Notes: a model not told the origin generated them from the letters alone. 64,000 nt of DNA from Maritalea sp047634455 (GCF_047634455.1 NZ_JBLIAI010000005.1:1-64000), one strand, 5' to 3'; shown: positions 8,647-17,633, counted from the stretch's first letter. Made by a program: numbers and translations.

Positions 8647-10914
8647 TTAAAGCGGCAGGCCCTGCCGGTCCGCTAGCGCATAAAGAAATTCACGAATATC
8701 CAAGTCGCCTTGATCATTGTCCAACGCGTCTGTCAATTGTGCTCGAATTTGCATCAAGTCAAGGCTTAAGACCAATTCCTTGATTTGTCCAACCGACGAT
8801 GCAGCCATAGATAATCGCTCGATGCCAACCGCCATCAATGCAAGTGCTTCAATCGGGCGGCCTGCCAATTCACCACACATGGTCAACGGTTTTTGATAAC
8901 GCCTTGCCGCGTCAGCAATGTGCTTGAACGCACGCAACCGGGGTGGAGATATGGCATCATATCGCCGTGCCACCCGCGCATTAGCACGGTCAGCCGCGGT
9001 TAAAAACTGCACCAGATCGTTAGACCCTATTGAGACAAAATCTGTAAGCGGCAGCAACTGATCCAATTCGAACAGCAAAGACGGCACTTCAATCATCGCG
9101 CCGATACGTAGCTCACACGGGGCTGCAAAATTAGAATTGTGCAAGCGTTTTAGCTCCACATTGACCATTTGCTTAGCTTCAACAAATTCGCGGCAATCTG
9201 TAACCATGGGCACCAATATGTCGAGCGGTCGTCCGTTTGCGGCTTGCAGCAGTGCCCGGATTTGCGTGCGCAACAAAGCTGGTCGGTCTAAACCTAACCG
9301 CAAAGAGCGCCACCCCATGGCCGGGTTTTCCTCCGTCGCCGAACGCAAATAGGCAACAACTTTGTCACCACCAATATCAAGCAAGCGGAAAACAATCGGG
9401 CGATTGCCCGCCAAATCCATCGCTTGGCCGTAAAGTTCAACCTGTTCGGCCAAACGCGGCAATTTCGACGCGATCATGAACTGCAATTCGGTGCGAAACA
9501 GACCGATGCCCGCCGCCCCGGTTTCTTCAATAGCAGACATATCCGCCAAAAGTCCCGAATTGTGCAACAAAGTAATCGCCACACCATCAAGGGTAACCGA
9601 GGGTTTGTCTTTTAGCGCAGCGAACCGCTCTTGGCGTTTAGCGCTAAGGCGCACCTTATCCACATAAGTCGCGGCCACATCTTCAGTCGGCCGCAAATGG
9701 ATTGTGCCCGTTTGCGCGTCCAAAATAATATTGTCACCCGTCTCGCAGATCGAGGTGATATTATCGGCCTGTCCCATCACCGTAATACCAAGTGAGCGCG
9801 CAACAATCGCCACATGGGCGGTCATGCCGCCCTCTTCCAGTGCAACGCCTTTGAGCTTTGTGCGATCATATTCCAGCAATTCAGCTGGCCCCATATTCCG
9901 CGCCACCAGCACGGCATTTTCTGGCAATTCGTGGCGGCCAAATACTTTGGTGTCTCCGGTCAAAACCCTCAGCAATCGGTTCGCCAAATCGTCTAAATCG
10001 TGCAAACGGTCACGAATGTAAGGGTCCGTTTGCCGCATCATCCGCGCACGGGTGTCGTTTTGCACGCGCTCAACCGCCGCCTCTGCCGTTAGACCGCTCG
10101 CCACCGCCTCGCGTAACCGCCGCAACCAGCCCCTGTCGTGGGCGAACATCCGATAGCTTTCCAAAATCTCACGATGTTCAGAGCGCGCCTGCATATCCCG
10201 CTGATTAAACATATCATCGATTGACATACGCATGGTGCGCACAGCCCGTTCCAGCCGCTCAGTTTCCGCATCCACATCTTCGGCAACAAAGTTGGTCACC
10301 ACTACCCGCGGGTCATGGATGAATACTTTGCCCAGCGCAATACCATCAGAAAAACTCGCAGCTTCAAAAGTGCGCGGCCGCCGCAATTCAATATTGGAAC
10401 CTGTACCGACCAACGCGCCAAACTCGGCGGTTGAGACCATTTCTGCCAACAAAGTAGCTGTGGTCAATAACGCTTCGGTTTCCGCGTCAGAAAACTCGCG
10501 CCCCGCCCTACTTTGAACATCCAAAACCCCAAGCGTTTGCCCAGACCGCAAAACAGGCACACCAAGGAATGAGTGGTAAGGGTCTTCGCCCGTTTCGGGC
10601 CGATAGGCAAAAGCTGGATGTGATGGTGCGTCCGCAAGGTTCAAAGATTGCGCTTCCGCCGCGATCAGACCAACTAAGCCTTCGCCCAAAAGCAGCGTGG
10701 TTTTATGCACCGCTTCGCGCTTCAATCCCTGGGTCGCAAACAGCTCCAACTGGCCGTCATCGCGCAAAACATAGAACGAGCATACGTCGGCATGCATGCT
10801 GTCCGCAATCAGTTCAACAATTTGGTTCAGCCGGTCCTGAATTTCCATAGGCTCGGCCATGGTCGCCCGCAGGCGACGCAATAGATCTCTAGGACCAGCT
10901 GTTGTAACTGTCAT
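8647..10914 (-). CDS. ptsP: phosphoenolpyruvate-protein phosphotransferase PtsP (EI-Ntr)
   Basis: 755 residues. An N-terminal GAF domain (about 20-165, DRLNQIVELIADSMHADVCS onward) marks the nitrogen-type enzyme I. Then come the phosphohistidine domain with GGMTAHVAIVARSLGI, whose His is phosphorylated by PEP, and the PEP-binding TIM barrel with FRTELQFM, SIGSNDLVQF and MCGELAGRP. It starts the PTS-Ntr relay to NPr and EIIA-Ntr, which links nitrogen and carbon status to potassium transport and other targets. In Rhizobiales it commonly lies between lysC and prfA, as here. Confidence 0.97.
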   Translation of the reverse strand: MTVTTAGPRDLLRRLRATMAEPMEIQDRLNQIVELIADSMHADVCSFYVLRDDGQLELFATQGLKREAVHKTTLLLGEGLVGLIAAEAQSLNLADAPSHPAFAYRPETGEDPYHSFLGVPVLRSGQTLGVLDVQSRAGREFSDAETEALLTTATLLAEMVSTAEFGALVGTGSNIELRRPRTFEAASFSDGIALGKVFIHDPRVVVTNFVAEDVDAETERLERAVRTMRMSIDDMFNQRDMQARSEHREILESYRMFAHDRGWLRRLREAVASGLTAEAAVERVQNDTRARMMRQTDPYIRDRLHDLDDLANRLLRVLTGDTKVFGRHELPENAVLVARNMGPAELLEYDRTKLKGVALEEGGMTAHVAIVARSLGITVMGQADNITSICETGDNIILDAQTGTIHLRPTEDVAATYVDKVRLSAKRQERFAALKDKPSVTLDGVAITLLHNSGLLADMSAIEETGAAGIGLFRTELQFMIASKLPRLAEQVELYGQAMDLAGNRPIVFRLLDIGGDKVVAYLRSATEENPAMGWRSLRLGLDRPALLRTQIRALLQAANGRPLDILVPMVTDCREFVEAKQMVNVELKRLHNSNFAAPCELRIGAMIEVPSLLFELDQLLPLTDFVSIGSNDLVQFLTAADRANARVARRYDAISPPRLRAFKHIADAARRYQKPLTMCGELAGRPIEALALMAVGIERLSMAASSVGQIKELVLSLDLMQIRAQLTDALDNDQGDLDIREFLYALADRQGLPL

Positions 10915-10964
10915 TTTTCACTCAACCACCAATGGGGTTGCCTTTGCCTGATCTGAGCGTCAGT

Positions 10965-12236
10965 TTAGGCTTCTTCTACATCAAGTCCGTAGTAAGTATG
11001 CAATGCACGGACCGCGAGTTCTGCATATTCTTCATCAATCAGCACAGATGTTTTGATCTCAGAAGTTGTAATCAATTGAATATTAATGCCTTTATCGGCT
11101 AACGCCTTAAACATTGAGGCGGCAACACCAGCGTGCGAACGCATGCCAACACCCACCACTGAAATCTTTGCAGACCCTTTTGAACCAGAAATCGAATCAT
11201 ATTCGAGGGTAGATTTACCAGCTTCTGTGAGCACATTAAGGCTTTTCTCATATTCTGTGTCCGGCACGGTGAAGGTGATGTCAGTTTCGCGGCCATCGTC
11301 AGAAACATTCTGCACGATCATATCGACCACAATTTGCGCATCCGCCAACGGCCCAAATACGTCCGCCGCAACGCCGGGATTATCTTTAACGCCACGCAAG
11401 GTGATTTTGGCTTCAGCGCGCGCGCATGTCACACCAGATACAATTTGTTTTTCCATAATTTCATCCTCATCACAAACAAGCGTTCCAGGGCCATTCCAAG
11501 ACCCATCTTCTTTTAACGAAGGTACAGTTTCTGGGTCATCAAAACTTGAGCGCACAACCAACCGCACTTTTTGCGCCATAGCCAATTCAACAGAACGGGT
11601 TTGCAAAACTTTTGCGCCCAATGATGCCATTTCAAGCATCTCTTCAAAACTTATCCGCTCAAGCCGCCTGGCTTTGGGCACAATACGCGGGTCGGTCGTA
11701 TAAACCCCGTCCACGTCGGTATATATATCACATCGGTCCGCCTTAACCGCAGCGGCAACCGCCACCGCGCTCGTATCCGATCCACCACGCCCGAGCGTTG
11801 TGATCCGGTTTTGCGGCGATATCCCTTGAAAACCGGTGACTACACAAACCACACCATCGTCCATGCGTTGGTTCAACAGGTCAGGCTCAATATTGGTGAT
11901 CCGTGCCGCACCGTGTGCGTCATTTGTTTCAATCGGCACCTGCCAGCCAGCAAATGAGCGGGCCGGGATGCCTGCATCCTGCAACACAATCGCCATCAAC
12001 CCAGCAGTCACCTGCTCGCCTGATGCCACAACAGCATCATATTCGCGCGCGTCATGCAGCGTTGCCGCTTCGCGCGCATAGCCAACCAATTGGTTGGTTT
12101 TGCCAGACATGGCAGACACAACAACACAAACTCTGTTGCCAAGATCAACTTCACGTTTGACATGCCGGACTGCATGCCTGATCCGTTCAATATTGGCAAC
12201 GGAGGTGCCGCCAAACTTCATCACGATGGTTGCCAT
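10965..12236 (-). CDS. lysC: aspartate kinase
   Basis: 423 residues. It begins with MATIVMKFGGTSVANIERI (the KFGGTS substrate/ATP motif). The amino acid kinase domain includes TLGRGGSDTSAVAVA and ends near residue 245. Two C-terminal ACT domains follow (VKDNPGVAADVFGPLA and SVVGVGMRSHAGVAASMF), so allosteric control by lysine and/or threonine is expected. First step of the lysine, methionine, threonine and diaminopimelate route. It is divergent from ubiG across 241 nt and precedes ptsP by 50 nt. Confidence 0.98.
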   Translation of the reverse strand: MATIVMKFGGTSVANIERIRHAVRHVKREVDLGNRVCVVVSAMSGKTNQLVGYAREAATLHDAREYDAVVASGEQVTAGLMAIVLQDAGIPARSFAGWQVPIETNDAHGAARITNIEPDLLNQRMDDGVVCVVTGFQGISPQNRITTLGRGGSDTSAVAVAAAVKADRCDIYTDVDGVYTTDPRIVPKARRLERISFEEMLEMASLGAKVLQTRSVELAMAQKVRLVVRSSFDDPETVPSLKEDGSWNGPGTLVCDEDEIMEKQIVSGVTCARAEAKITLRGVKDNPGVAADVFGPLADAQIVVDMIVQNVSDDGRETDITFTVPDTEYEKSLNVLTEAGKSTLEYDSISGSKGSAKISVVGVGMRSHAGVAASMFKALADKGINIQLITTSEIKTSVLIDEEYAELAVRALHTYYGLDVEEA

Positions 12237-12367
12237 TTAAATGTTCCTGAATTTTTGCCCCGTCTGACGTTATCTGTCACGGGTTAAATAGGGTGCACTT
12301 TAAAGTTGTCGCGCGCGGACCATTGCCATAAACCAGCAATTCAATCAACAAAAACACAACAATTGCC

Positions 12368-12396
12368 TTGACTGAGACAATATCTCACCTGATCTG
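12368..12396 (+). promoter_or_regulatory. possible ubiG promoter with a small palindrome
   Basis: A near-consensus -35 element TTGACT (12368-12373) lies about 105 nt upstream of ubiG. At 17 nt the hexamer is GATCTG, a poor -10. The spacer contains the inverted repeat TGAGA caata TCTCA (12373-12387), which could be an operator. The match is weak and only suggestive. Confidence 0.25.
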
Positions 12397-12477
12397 TTAG
12401 GGTAAAATTGGGCTAGAGTGCAAGCCAACATCTGGGACAAATGCCCCTTCGGCCATCAACGCATTAAGGATTAAGAA

Positions 12478-13218
12478 ATGTCAGCAACCACAATTGAAGC
12501 CGCAGAAGTTGAACGCTTCACCGCGATGGCCGACGAATGGTGGGACCCCAAAGGCAAGTTTAAACCGCTGCATAAATTCAATCCCGTGCGCCTCGCTTAC
12601 ATCCGCAACGCCGTGATCAACCATTTCAAACTCGACGAAACCGCTCGCGAACCGTTCAAAGGCCTGCGGTTGCTCGATATTGGCTGTGGCGGCGGTTTGC
12701 TGTGCGAACCCATGACCCGGCTTGGTGCATCCGTAGTGGGCGCTGATGCGGGCGAAAAGAACGTGCAAATAGCAAAAAATCACGCCGAACGGGTGGAACT
12801 CGACATCGACTATCGCGCCACCACTTCTGAGGCTTTGGCCGAACAAGGCGAACAATTTGATGTGGTCCTCAATATGGAAGTGATTGAGCACGTCAACGAT
12901 ATCCAGCTTTATTTGGAAAGCTGCGCCGCTCTCGTCAAACCCGGTGGCATCATGTTTGTCGCCACCATCAACCGCACCTTCAAAGCCTACGCCCTTGCCA
13001 TTGTTGGCGCAGAACATGTACTGCGCTGGCTGCCCAAAGGCACCCACACATATGATAAATTCGTCACCCCTGAGGAAATCACCTCAATCCTTAAGCGCAA
13101 CAATATGCAGATCAAAGAACGTTCCGGCGTTTCTTACGCGCCCCTTGAAGACAAGTGGAAACGGAGTAAGGATTTGAGTGTCAATTACATGTTGTTGGCT
13201 GAAAAACCGAAAGAATAG
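12478..13218 (+). CDS. ubiG: 3-demethylubiquinone-9 3-O-methyltransferase / polyprenol O-methyltransferase
   Basis: 246 residues, normal UbiG size. Its features are FTAMADEWWDPKGKFKPLH at the N-terminus, LNPVR-like KFNPVRLAYI, the SAM-binding glycine loop LLDIGCGGGLLCEPM, and VLNMEVIEHVND. The C-terminal TFKAYALAIVGAEHVLRWLP with GTHTYDKFVTPEEI is diagnostic of UbiG. It catalyses both O-methylations in ubiquinone synthesis, at the membrane. The creatininase-like gene follows 20 nt downstream, so the two may be cotranscribed without an obvious shared pathway. Confidence 0.96.
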   Translation: MSATTIEAAEVERFTAMADEWWDPKGKFKPLHKFNPVRLAYIRNAVINHFKLDETAREPFKGLRLLDIGCGGGLLCEPMTRLGASVVGADAGEKNVQIAKNHAERVELDIDYRATTSEALAEQGEQFDVVLNMEVIEHVNDIQLYLESCAALVKPGGIMFVATINRTFKAYALAIVGAEHVLRWLPKGTHTYDKFVTPEEITSILKRNNMQIKERSGVSYAPLEDKWKRSKDLSVNYMLLAEKPKE

Positions 13219-13238
13219 GTAACAACGAAAGCAGCACA

Positions 13239-13943
13239 ATGAAAATCGCAGACATGCACTGGGCGCAGGTTGAAGCCTATTTGAAAACCGATAATCGCGC
13301 GATTGTGCCGCTGGGCAGCACCGAACAACATGCGTTTTTATCGCTAGCGACAGACAATATTTTGGCGCAGAAAATTTCGCTGGACGCTGCAGAGCCGCTG
13401 GGCATTCCGGTATTTCCAGTGCAAGCCTATGGCATTACCCCAAGCTTTATGGCCTATCCGGGCACAGTGACCTTAAAGGTTGAAACCTTTGTTGCTGTGG
13501 TCAAAGACATTCTGACCAGTTTGCGCGACACAGGCTTTCGCCGCATTTTGCTGTTGAACGGGCATGGCGGCAACTTACCTGCTGGCAGTGCCGCATCTGA
13601 ATGGATGGGTGAAAACCCTGATTGCAGTGTGGCCTTTCACAATTGGTGGATTGGTGAGAAGACCTTTGCAAAGGTGCAAGAAATCGACCCTATCGCTTCC
13701 CACGCCTCATGGATGGAAAACTTCCCTTGGACGCGCCTTGATGGCGTCAGCCAACCCAGCGAACAAAAGCCGATGATTGACTTAGCGCGCCTGCGCAAGT
13801 TACCGCCCAAACAAGCGCGCGCGTTTTTAGGCGACGGTAATTTTGGCGGACTATATCAGCGTTCAGACGCTGAAATGAATGAGATCTGGGACGTGGCGAT
13901 CAACGAAGTGCGCGACATCCTTGAGGGCGATTGGGGCGTTTAA
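13239..13943 (+). CDS. creatininase family amidohydrolase
   Basis: 234 residues. Two creatininase-fold motifs are visible: VPLGSTEQHAFLSLATDN (the Glu, His and Asp metal ligands of the EQH...D pattern) and RILLLNGHGGNLPAG (the NGHGGN signature). The first motif is altered: the family usually reads GSTEQHGPHLPLGTD, and here the G-P-H-L-P part is A-F-L-S-L. Relatives include creatininase, mycofactocin peptidase and the F420/riboflavin-pathway amidase ArfB, so the substrate cannot be assigned. It lies 20 nt after ubiG. Confidence 0.88.
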   Translation: MKIADMHWAQVEAYLKTDNRAIVPLGSTEQHAFLSLATDNILAQKISLDAAEPLGIPVFPVQAYGITPSFMAYPGTVTLKVETFVAVVKDILTSLRDTGFRRILLLNGHGGNLPAGSAASEWMGENPDCSVAFHNWWIGEKTFAKVQEIDPIASHASWMENFPWTRLDGVSQPSEQKPMIDLARLRKLPPKQARAFLGDGNFGGLYQRSDAEMNEIWDVAINEVRDILEGDWGV

Positions 13944-14113
13944 AAGCTTGCTCAAGAAGGTTATGCGGCCCCTTTCCAACGTAGAGATCATTTATGGCTG
14001 AAAACACAAATGCTCCAAAATACAAGCTGTCGAAATCAGTGGAAATTTAAGATCCATAAGCTTAGCCTGCGCTTTAAGTCTTGGGCATTTTATTCAGCGA
14101 CTAAAGGCAATTC

Positions 14114-15379
14114 ATGCGCACCCCAAAAATTCTGACCACCATGCGCGACTATTCATGGAAACTCTTCATATCTGATCTGTGGGCGGGGATTTCGGTGGCG
14201 ATGGTGGCTTTGCCCCTCAGCATTGCCATCGCCATTGCCTCCGGCGCAACGCCCGCACAGGGTCTTTTCACTGCAATTATCGGTGGGGTTTTTGTTTCGC
14301 TTTTGGGCGGCAGCCGCGTTCAAATCGGCGGGCCAACCGGCGCGTTTATCGTGGTTGTTCACTCTGTCATCAACCAACATGGCTATGACGGCCTGTTGAT
14401 CGCAACTTTTCTCGCTGGCATCATATTGGTTATTGCCGGACTTTTTCGCGCCGGTCGGCTTATCGCTTTGGTGCCCGAAATGGTGATCAGCGGTTTCACA
14501 ATCGGCATTGCAATTATCATTGCCACCAGCCAGATAAATGATTTCGCTGGCATGAATATCGCCAATTTGCCCGCCGAGTTCTTTGAAAAAATTAAAATTC
14601 TTGCGCAGGCAATGCCTGCAATTAATTCTACAGCGCTTGTTCTGGGCGCTGTTTCCCTTCTCATACTGATTGTATTTCGAAAACTGGCACCATCCGGACC
14701 CGGGCTAATTGCAGCAGTGGTGCTGACCTCAATTGTTTGCGTCGTTTTTGCACTGCCTGTGGAAACAATCGCCACCAAATTTGGCGACTTGCCAAGCCAA
14801 TTGCCCCTGCCCGGATTGCCCCAAACCACATTTAGCCAGATCGTTGAAGTCCTCCCCTCAGCATTTATTATCGCATTTCTCGCTGGGGTTGAATCATTAT
14901 TGTCGGCCATGGTCGCCGACAAAATGATCGACGGGCATCACCGCCCAAACGCCGAATTAACCGCGCAAGGATTTGCCAACATCGCCTCAACATTTTTTGG
15001 TGGTATGCCGGTGACCGGCGCCATTGCCCGTACCGCAACCAACGTATCAGTAGGGGGCAAAACCCCCGTTGCGGGTATCATTCATGCCCTCACCATTTTG
15101 TTGATCGTTATGTTTGCAGCAAGCTGGATTGGCCTCATTCCAATGACTGTATTGTCCGCGCTCTTGATATTAACGGCATGGAATATGAGCGAGCCAAGCA
15201 AATGGGGAGATTATTTGCGCGCGTCCAAAAGTGATAAATTTTTACTCATCACAACCCTTACTTTAACGGTCGTAGCTGATCTTACCGTCGCGATTGCTGT
15301 TGGGGTCGCGCTTGGTTTGGCCATAAAAATGCTAAAAAGCAACAAAACAGATTCTGATTGGTCAGCGCCAGATCGGTGA
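14114..15379 (+). CDS. SulP family inorganic anion transporter
   Basis: 421 residues, strongly hydrophobic throughout, with SulP landmarks: DLWAGISVAMVALPLSIAIAIASGATPAQGLFTAIIGG near the start, GGSRVQIGGPTGAF, and in the middle MVADKMIDGHHRPNAELTAQGFANIASTFFGGMPVTGAIARTA-type segments. The protein stops right after the last membrane helices (AVGVALGLAIKMLKS). Canonical SulP proteins continue into a cytosolic STAS domain; this one lacks it. It could carry sulfate, bicarbonate or another anion by proton or sodium symport. Monocistronic. Confidence 0.92.
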   Translation: MRTPKILTTMRDYSWKLFISDLWAGISVAMVALPLSIAIAIASGATPAQGLFTAIIGGVFVSLLGGSRVQIGGPTGAFIVVVHSVINQHGYDGLLIATFLAGIILVIAGLFRAGRLIALVPEMVISGFTIGIAIIIATSQINDFAGMNIANLPAEFFEKIKILAQAMPAINSTALVLGAVSLLILIVFRKLAPSGPGLIAAVVLTSIVCVVFALPVETIATKFGDLPSQLPLPGLPQTTFSQIVEVLPSAFIIAFLAGVESLLSAMVADKMIDGHHRPNAELTAQGFANIASTFFGGMPVTGAIARTATNVSVGGKTPVAGIIHALTILLIVMFAASWIGLIPMTVLSALLILTAWNMSEPSKWGDYLRASKSDKFLLITTLTLTVVADLTVAIAVGVALGLAIKMLKSNKTDSDWSAPDR

Positions 15380-15431
15380 AGACGCTGGCCCTTAGCACCA
15401 GCGCCTGGTTCGATGTAACAGACCTTTGAAC

Positions 15432-15905
15432 CTATTTTGCAAAAGAGGCCAAATAACCACCTTCCAAAATCATCGTCCAACCATGGCCATATCCGCCACG
15501 GACCATTTCGGCCATATCGCCGAGCGCTTCCCAATTGGATTGGGTCATTTCAAGTCGCGTTGAATTGTCGCCAAGCGACGTAAACCGCACCTCAACCAGC
15601 GTGCGGTCAGTGACATCTTCGTGGCCCGGTGCTGGAATGTGAAAATCCATCGCCAGATAGTCGTGCGGATTATATTCTTTGATCGTGCCCCAAAGGGTTT
15701 CAACGCCACCAGCGCCGAGTTCTACGATTTGCCCATCTGGTCGCGCATCAACGCGGATGCCAATGGCTGGTTCGCCCTTCATCGCGGACAGAGTGAATTT
15801 ACCCAATGGCCACCATGTGTCCATTTTATTGATAAACACATCAAACGCGGTAGCTTGATCGCACGGCACATCGACCGTTTTTATGAGTGGTTCTAGCATT
15901 ATCAC
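15432..15905 (-). CDS. SRPBCC/AHSA1 domain protein
   Basis: 157 residues with the START/AHSA1-like pattern: VDVPCDQATAFDVFINKMDTWWPLGKFTLS at the N-terminus, ETLWGTIKEYNPHDYLAMDFHI in the middle and TLVEVRFTSLGDNSTRLEMTQSNWEALGD near the end, finishing with a helix. The fold makes a hydrophobic ligand pocket; ligand unknown. Its ATG overlaps the TGA of the ArsR gene (ATGA), a very common ArsR-AHSA1 gene pair, so it is probably under that repressor's control. Confidence 0.9.
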   Translation of the reverse strand: MIMLEPLIKTVDVPCDQATAFDVFINKMDTWWPLGKFTLSAMKGEPAIGIRVDARPDGQIVELGAGGVETLWGTIKEYNPHDYLAMDFHIPAPGHEDVTDRTLVEVRFTSLGDNSTRLEMTQSNWEALGDMAEMVRGGYGHGWTMILEGGYLASFAK

Positions 15906-16219
15906 TTTCCCTCTTTTTCGACTATGCGCGCAATTTCAGCCCGATAAGCAGAAAATGCATCCGACCAAAAACAGTCGAGATAGTCCCTTAATTCTTTCAG
16001 GCCGTCGCGTTTGATCGAGTATAAACGCCTGTTGCCCTGCGGTTCCACGCTCACCAAATGTGCATCCTGCAACACTCGCAAATGTTGGGACACCGCGGGC
16101 CGGGACACAGTTTGTCCCATTGCCAATTCTCCAACGGTTTTGGGGCGATCTCGTAGATTTTCAAAAATCTGCCGCCGCGTTGGGTCCGCTAGCGCTGAAA
16201 AGATATCTTGGTAAGTCAT
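15902..16219 (-). CDS. ArsR family HTH transcriptional repressor
   Basis: 105 residues, a minimal winged helix: DIFSALADPTRRQIFENLRD, then LAMGQTVSRPAVSQHLRVLQDAHLVSVEPQGNRRLYSI. No CxC metal motif is visible, so it belongs to the non-metal ArsR group paired with SRPBCC proteins. The N-terminal ADPTRR signature is typical. A doubled palindromic operator covers its start region (16211-16243), implying autorepression of this gene and the overlapping SRPBCC gene. Confidence 0.93.
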   Translation of the reverse strand: MTYQDIFSALADPTRRQIFENLRDRPKTVGELAMGQTVSRPAVSQHLRVLQDAHLVSVEPQGNRRLYSIKRDGLKELRDYLDCFWSDAFSAYRAEIARIVEKEGK

Positions 16220-16243
16220 AGCTTACCGTAAGTTACAACTTAC
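16211..16243 (-). promoter_or_regulatory. double palindromic operator for the ArsR-SRPBCC operon
   Basis: Two similar inverted repeats lie side by side. GTAAGTT ac AACTTAC at 16228-16243 is a perfect 7-bp palindrome with a 2-bp centre. GTAAG tcatag CTTAC at 16211-16226 covers the ATG of the repressor gene (16217-16219). Their centres are 17 bp apart. The position and symmetry fit binding of a dimeric winged-helix repressor to its own promoter; the binding itself is inferred. Confidence 0.7.
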
Positions 16244-16268
16244 ATAGATGTCAACTGGATTTTTACAT

Positions 16269-16303
16269 CAAAAAACCGCCCCGCACGCAAGCGCCAGACG
16301 GTT
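16269..16303 (-). terminator. intrinsic terminator of the DUF1178 gene
   Basis: On the minus strand the stem AACCGTC ... GGCGGTT (one G-U pair) with a GC-rich interior is followed by a run of six T residues (16270-16275). It separates the DUF1178 transcript from the ArsR operon, which is on the same strand. Confidence 0.65.
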
Positions 16304-16333
16304 CGAAAATTCAGAACAGATTAGAACTGAAGA

Positions 16334-16759
16334 TTAGTTGTGGTCTTCTGGCGCGGCTGGAAGTGGCAGAAAATCGATGCCATCCTCAACAAGGCCGGTT
16401 ACTTCCTCAGAAGTTGCCTCACCATAAATGCCACGGCTTTCTTTTTCTTCAAGGTGGATTTTGCGCGCCTCTTCCGCAAACCGATCGCCCACATATTCAG
16501 CTTCGTTCACCACTTTAGAACGCAGCTTATTCATGGCTTCACGCAACGCTTTTTGATCTGGGTGACCAGCAGACAGCGCAACTTTTTGATTGGTTTTTTT
16601 ACCGACAGCAGGCGTCATCAACGCTTTGTTGACATCGCCAGACCCACACACGGGACATTCCAGCACACCCTGGCTGGCTTGCACGTCATAGGCGTCGGCA
16701 TTTTTAAACCAAGCTTCAAACTTATGTTCATTTGCGCAGCTAAGCGAATACTGGATCAC
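16334..16759 (-). CDS. DUF1178 family protein
   Basis: 141 residues. It starts MIQYSLSCANEHKFEAWFKNADAYD and contains a C-x2-C pair in GVLECPVCGSGDVNKALMTP. With Cys8 this resembles the N-terminal zinc-ribbon of FmdB/DUF1178 proteins. The C-terminal half (KALREAMNKLRSKVVNEAEYVGDRFAEEARKIH, then GIYGEATSEEVTGLVEDGIDFLPLP) is the conserved DUF1178 part. Function unknown. It follows the nitrilase-like gene by 28 nt on the same strand, so it probably belongs to the grxC-nit-DUF1178 operon that is common in Rhizobiales. Confidence 0.92.
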   Translation of the reverse strand: MIQYSLSCANEHKFEAWFKNADAYDVQASQGVLECPVCGSGDVNKALMTPAVGKKTNQKVALSAGHPDQKALREAMNKLRSKVVNEAEYVGDRFAEEARKIHLEEKESRGIYGEATSEEVTGLVEDGIDFLPLPAAPEDHN

Positions 16760-16787
16760 AAAAACACACCTTCATGTTCACTCATTA

Positions 16788-17633
16788 TCATTGTGCCGCA
16801 TTATGGTTAACGCTTAACGAAAAATCACGCGCATTACCAAGCGTTGGTATGCGTGACCTAGCCTGTTTCACCTGTTCTGCGTCGAACGGCGCGACAATTA
16901 ACCCATCAGCACCCTCAGCGCAAGTGGCCAAAATTTCGCCCCATGGGCTTACAATCATCGAATGGCCGTATGTGTTGCGGCCATTGGCATGATGCCCGCC
17001 CTGCGCGGCGGCCACCATATAGCAGCCGGTTTCAATCGCCCGAGCGCGCAACAAGCTTTCCCAATGAGCGCGGCCCGTGGGTACGGTAAAAGCCGCTGGT
17101 ACCGTCAAAATCTGCGCCCCGGCTTGGCGCAACGTCGCAAACAATTGCGGAAACCGAAGATCATAGCAAATGGCCATGCCAAGTTTAATCCCGTCCAATT
17201 CGGCCACAACCGCCCGATCACCCGCATCAAAATTGGCACTTTCCCGGTACGGCTCATCACCTGCAACATCTGCGTCAAATAGATGGATTTTGTCGTAATG
17301 GGCCAATTGGGTGCCATCCGGGCCGAACAAAAACGCCCGGTTTAGGCATTTGCTATTTTCACCCGCAACGGGCATCGAGCCCACATGCAGAAAAAGTTGA
17401 TGGGTTTTCGCCATTTGACTAAGGGTTGCGATTGCTGTTTCAGCACCCGTTTCCACAAACGCTTGAATGCCCGCATAATTTTTTGCAAACATCACCGCCA
17501 TTTCTGGCACTTGTAGATAGGTAACGCCTTGGGATTTAGCGTCTGCGCAAGCGCGCTCAATGATGGAAAGGTTACCCCTAACATCCATTGAAGAGCACAT
17601 CTGCAACGCGCCCAATAGCATTTTAACTGGCAA
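16788..17633 (-). CDS. carbon-nitrogen hydrolase (Nit2/omega-amidase-like)
   Basis: 281 residues with all three catalytic centres of the nitrilase superfamily: Glu in YLQVPEMAVMF, Lys in AHYDKIHLFDAD and Cys in MAICYDLRFPQLF. The last motif and the overall length fit the Nit1/Nit2 branch (deaminated-glutathione or omega-amidase) rather than true nitrilases. The gene overlaps the end of grxC by 11 nt; a glutathione-repair role would fit that neighbour but is inference. Confidence 0.92.
   Translation of the reverse strand: MPVKMLLGALQMCSSMDVRGNLSIIERACADAKSQGVTYLQVPEMAVMFAKNYAGIQAFVETGAETAIATLSQMAKTHQLFLHVGSMPVAGENSKCLNRAFLFGPDGTQLAHYDKIHLFDADVAGDEPYRESANFDAGDRAVVAELDGIKLGMAICYDLRFPQLFATLRQAGAQILTVPAAFTVPTGRAHWESLLRARAIETGCYMVAAAQGGHHANGRNTYGHSMIVSPWGEILATCAEGADGLIVAPFDAEQVKQARSRIPTLGNARDFSLSVNHNAAQ

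Noticed and set aside
11086..11703. 205-codon plus-strand open frame opposite lysC
   Set aside because: Ser/Thr/Ala-rich shadow of lysC codons; no supporting features.
12481..13047. 188-codon minus-strand open frame opposite ubiG
   Set aside because: Antisense shadow of a well-supported gene; no independent homology or start signals.
13994..14050. 18-codon frame MAENTNAPKYKLSKSVEI upstream of the SulP gene
   Set aside because: Protein-like start and could be a remnant of a lost gene, but too short and without a clear ribosome site to call.
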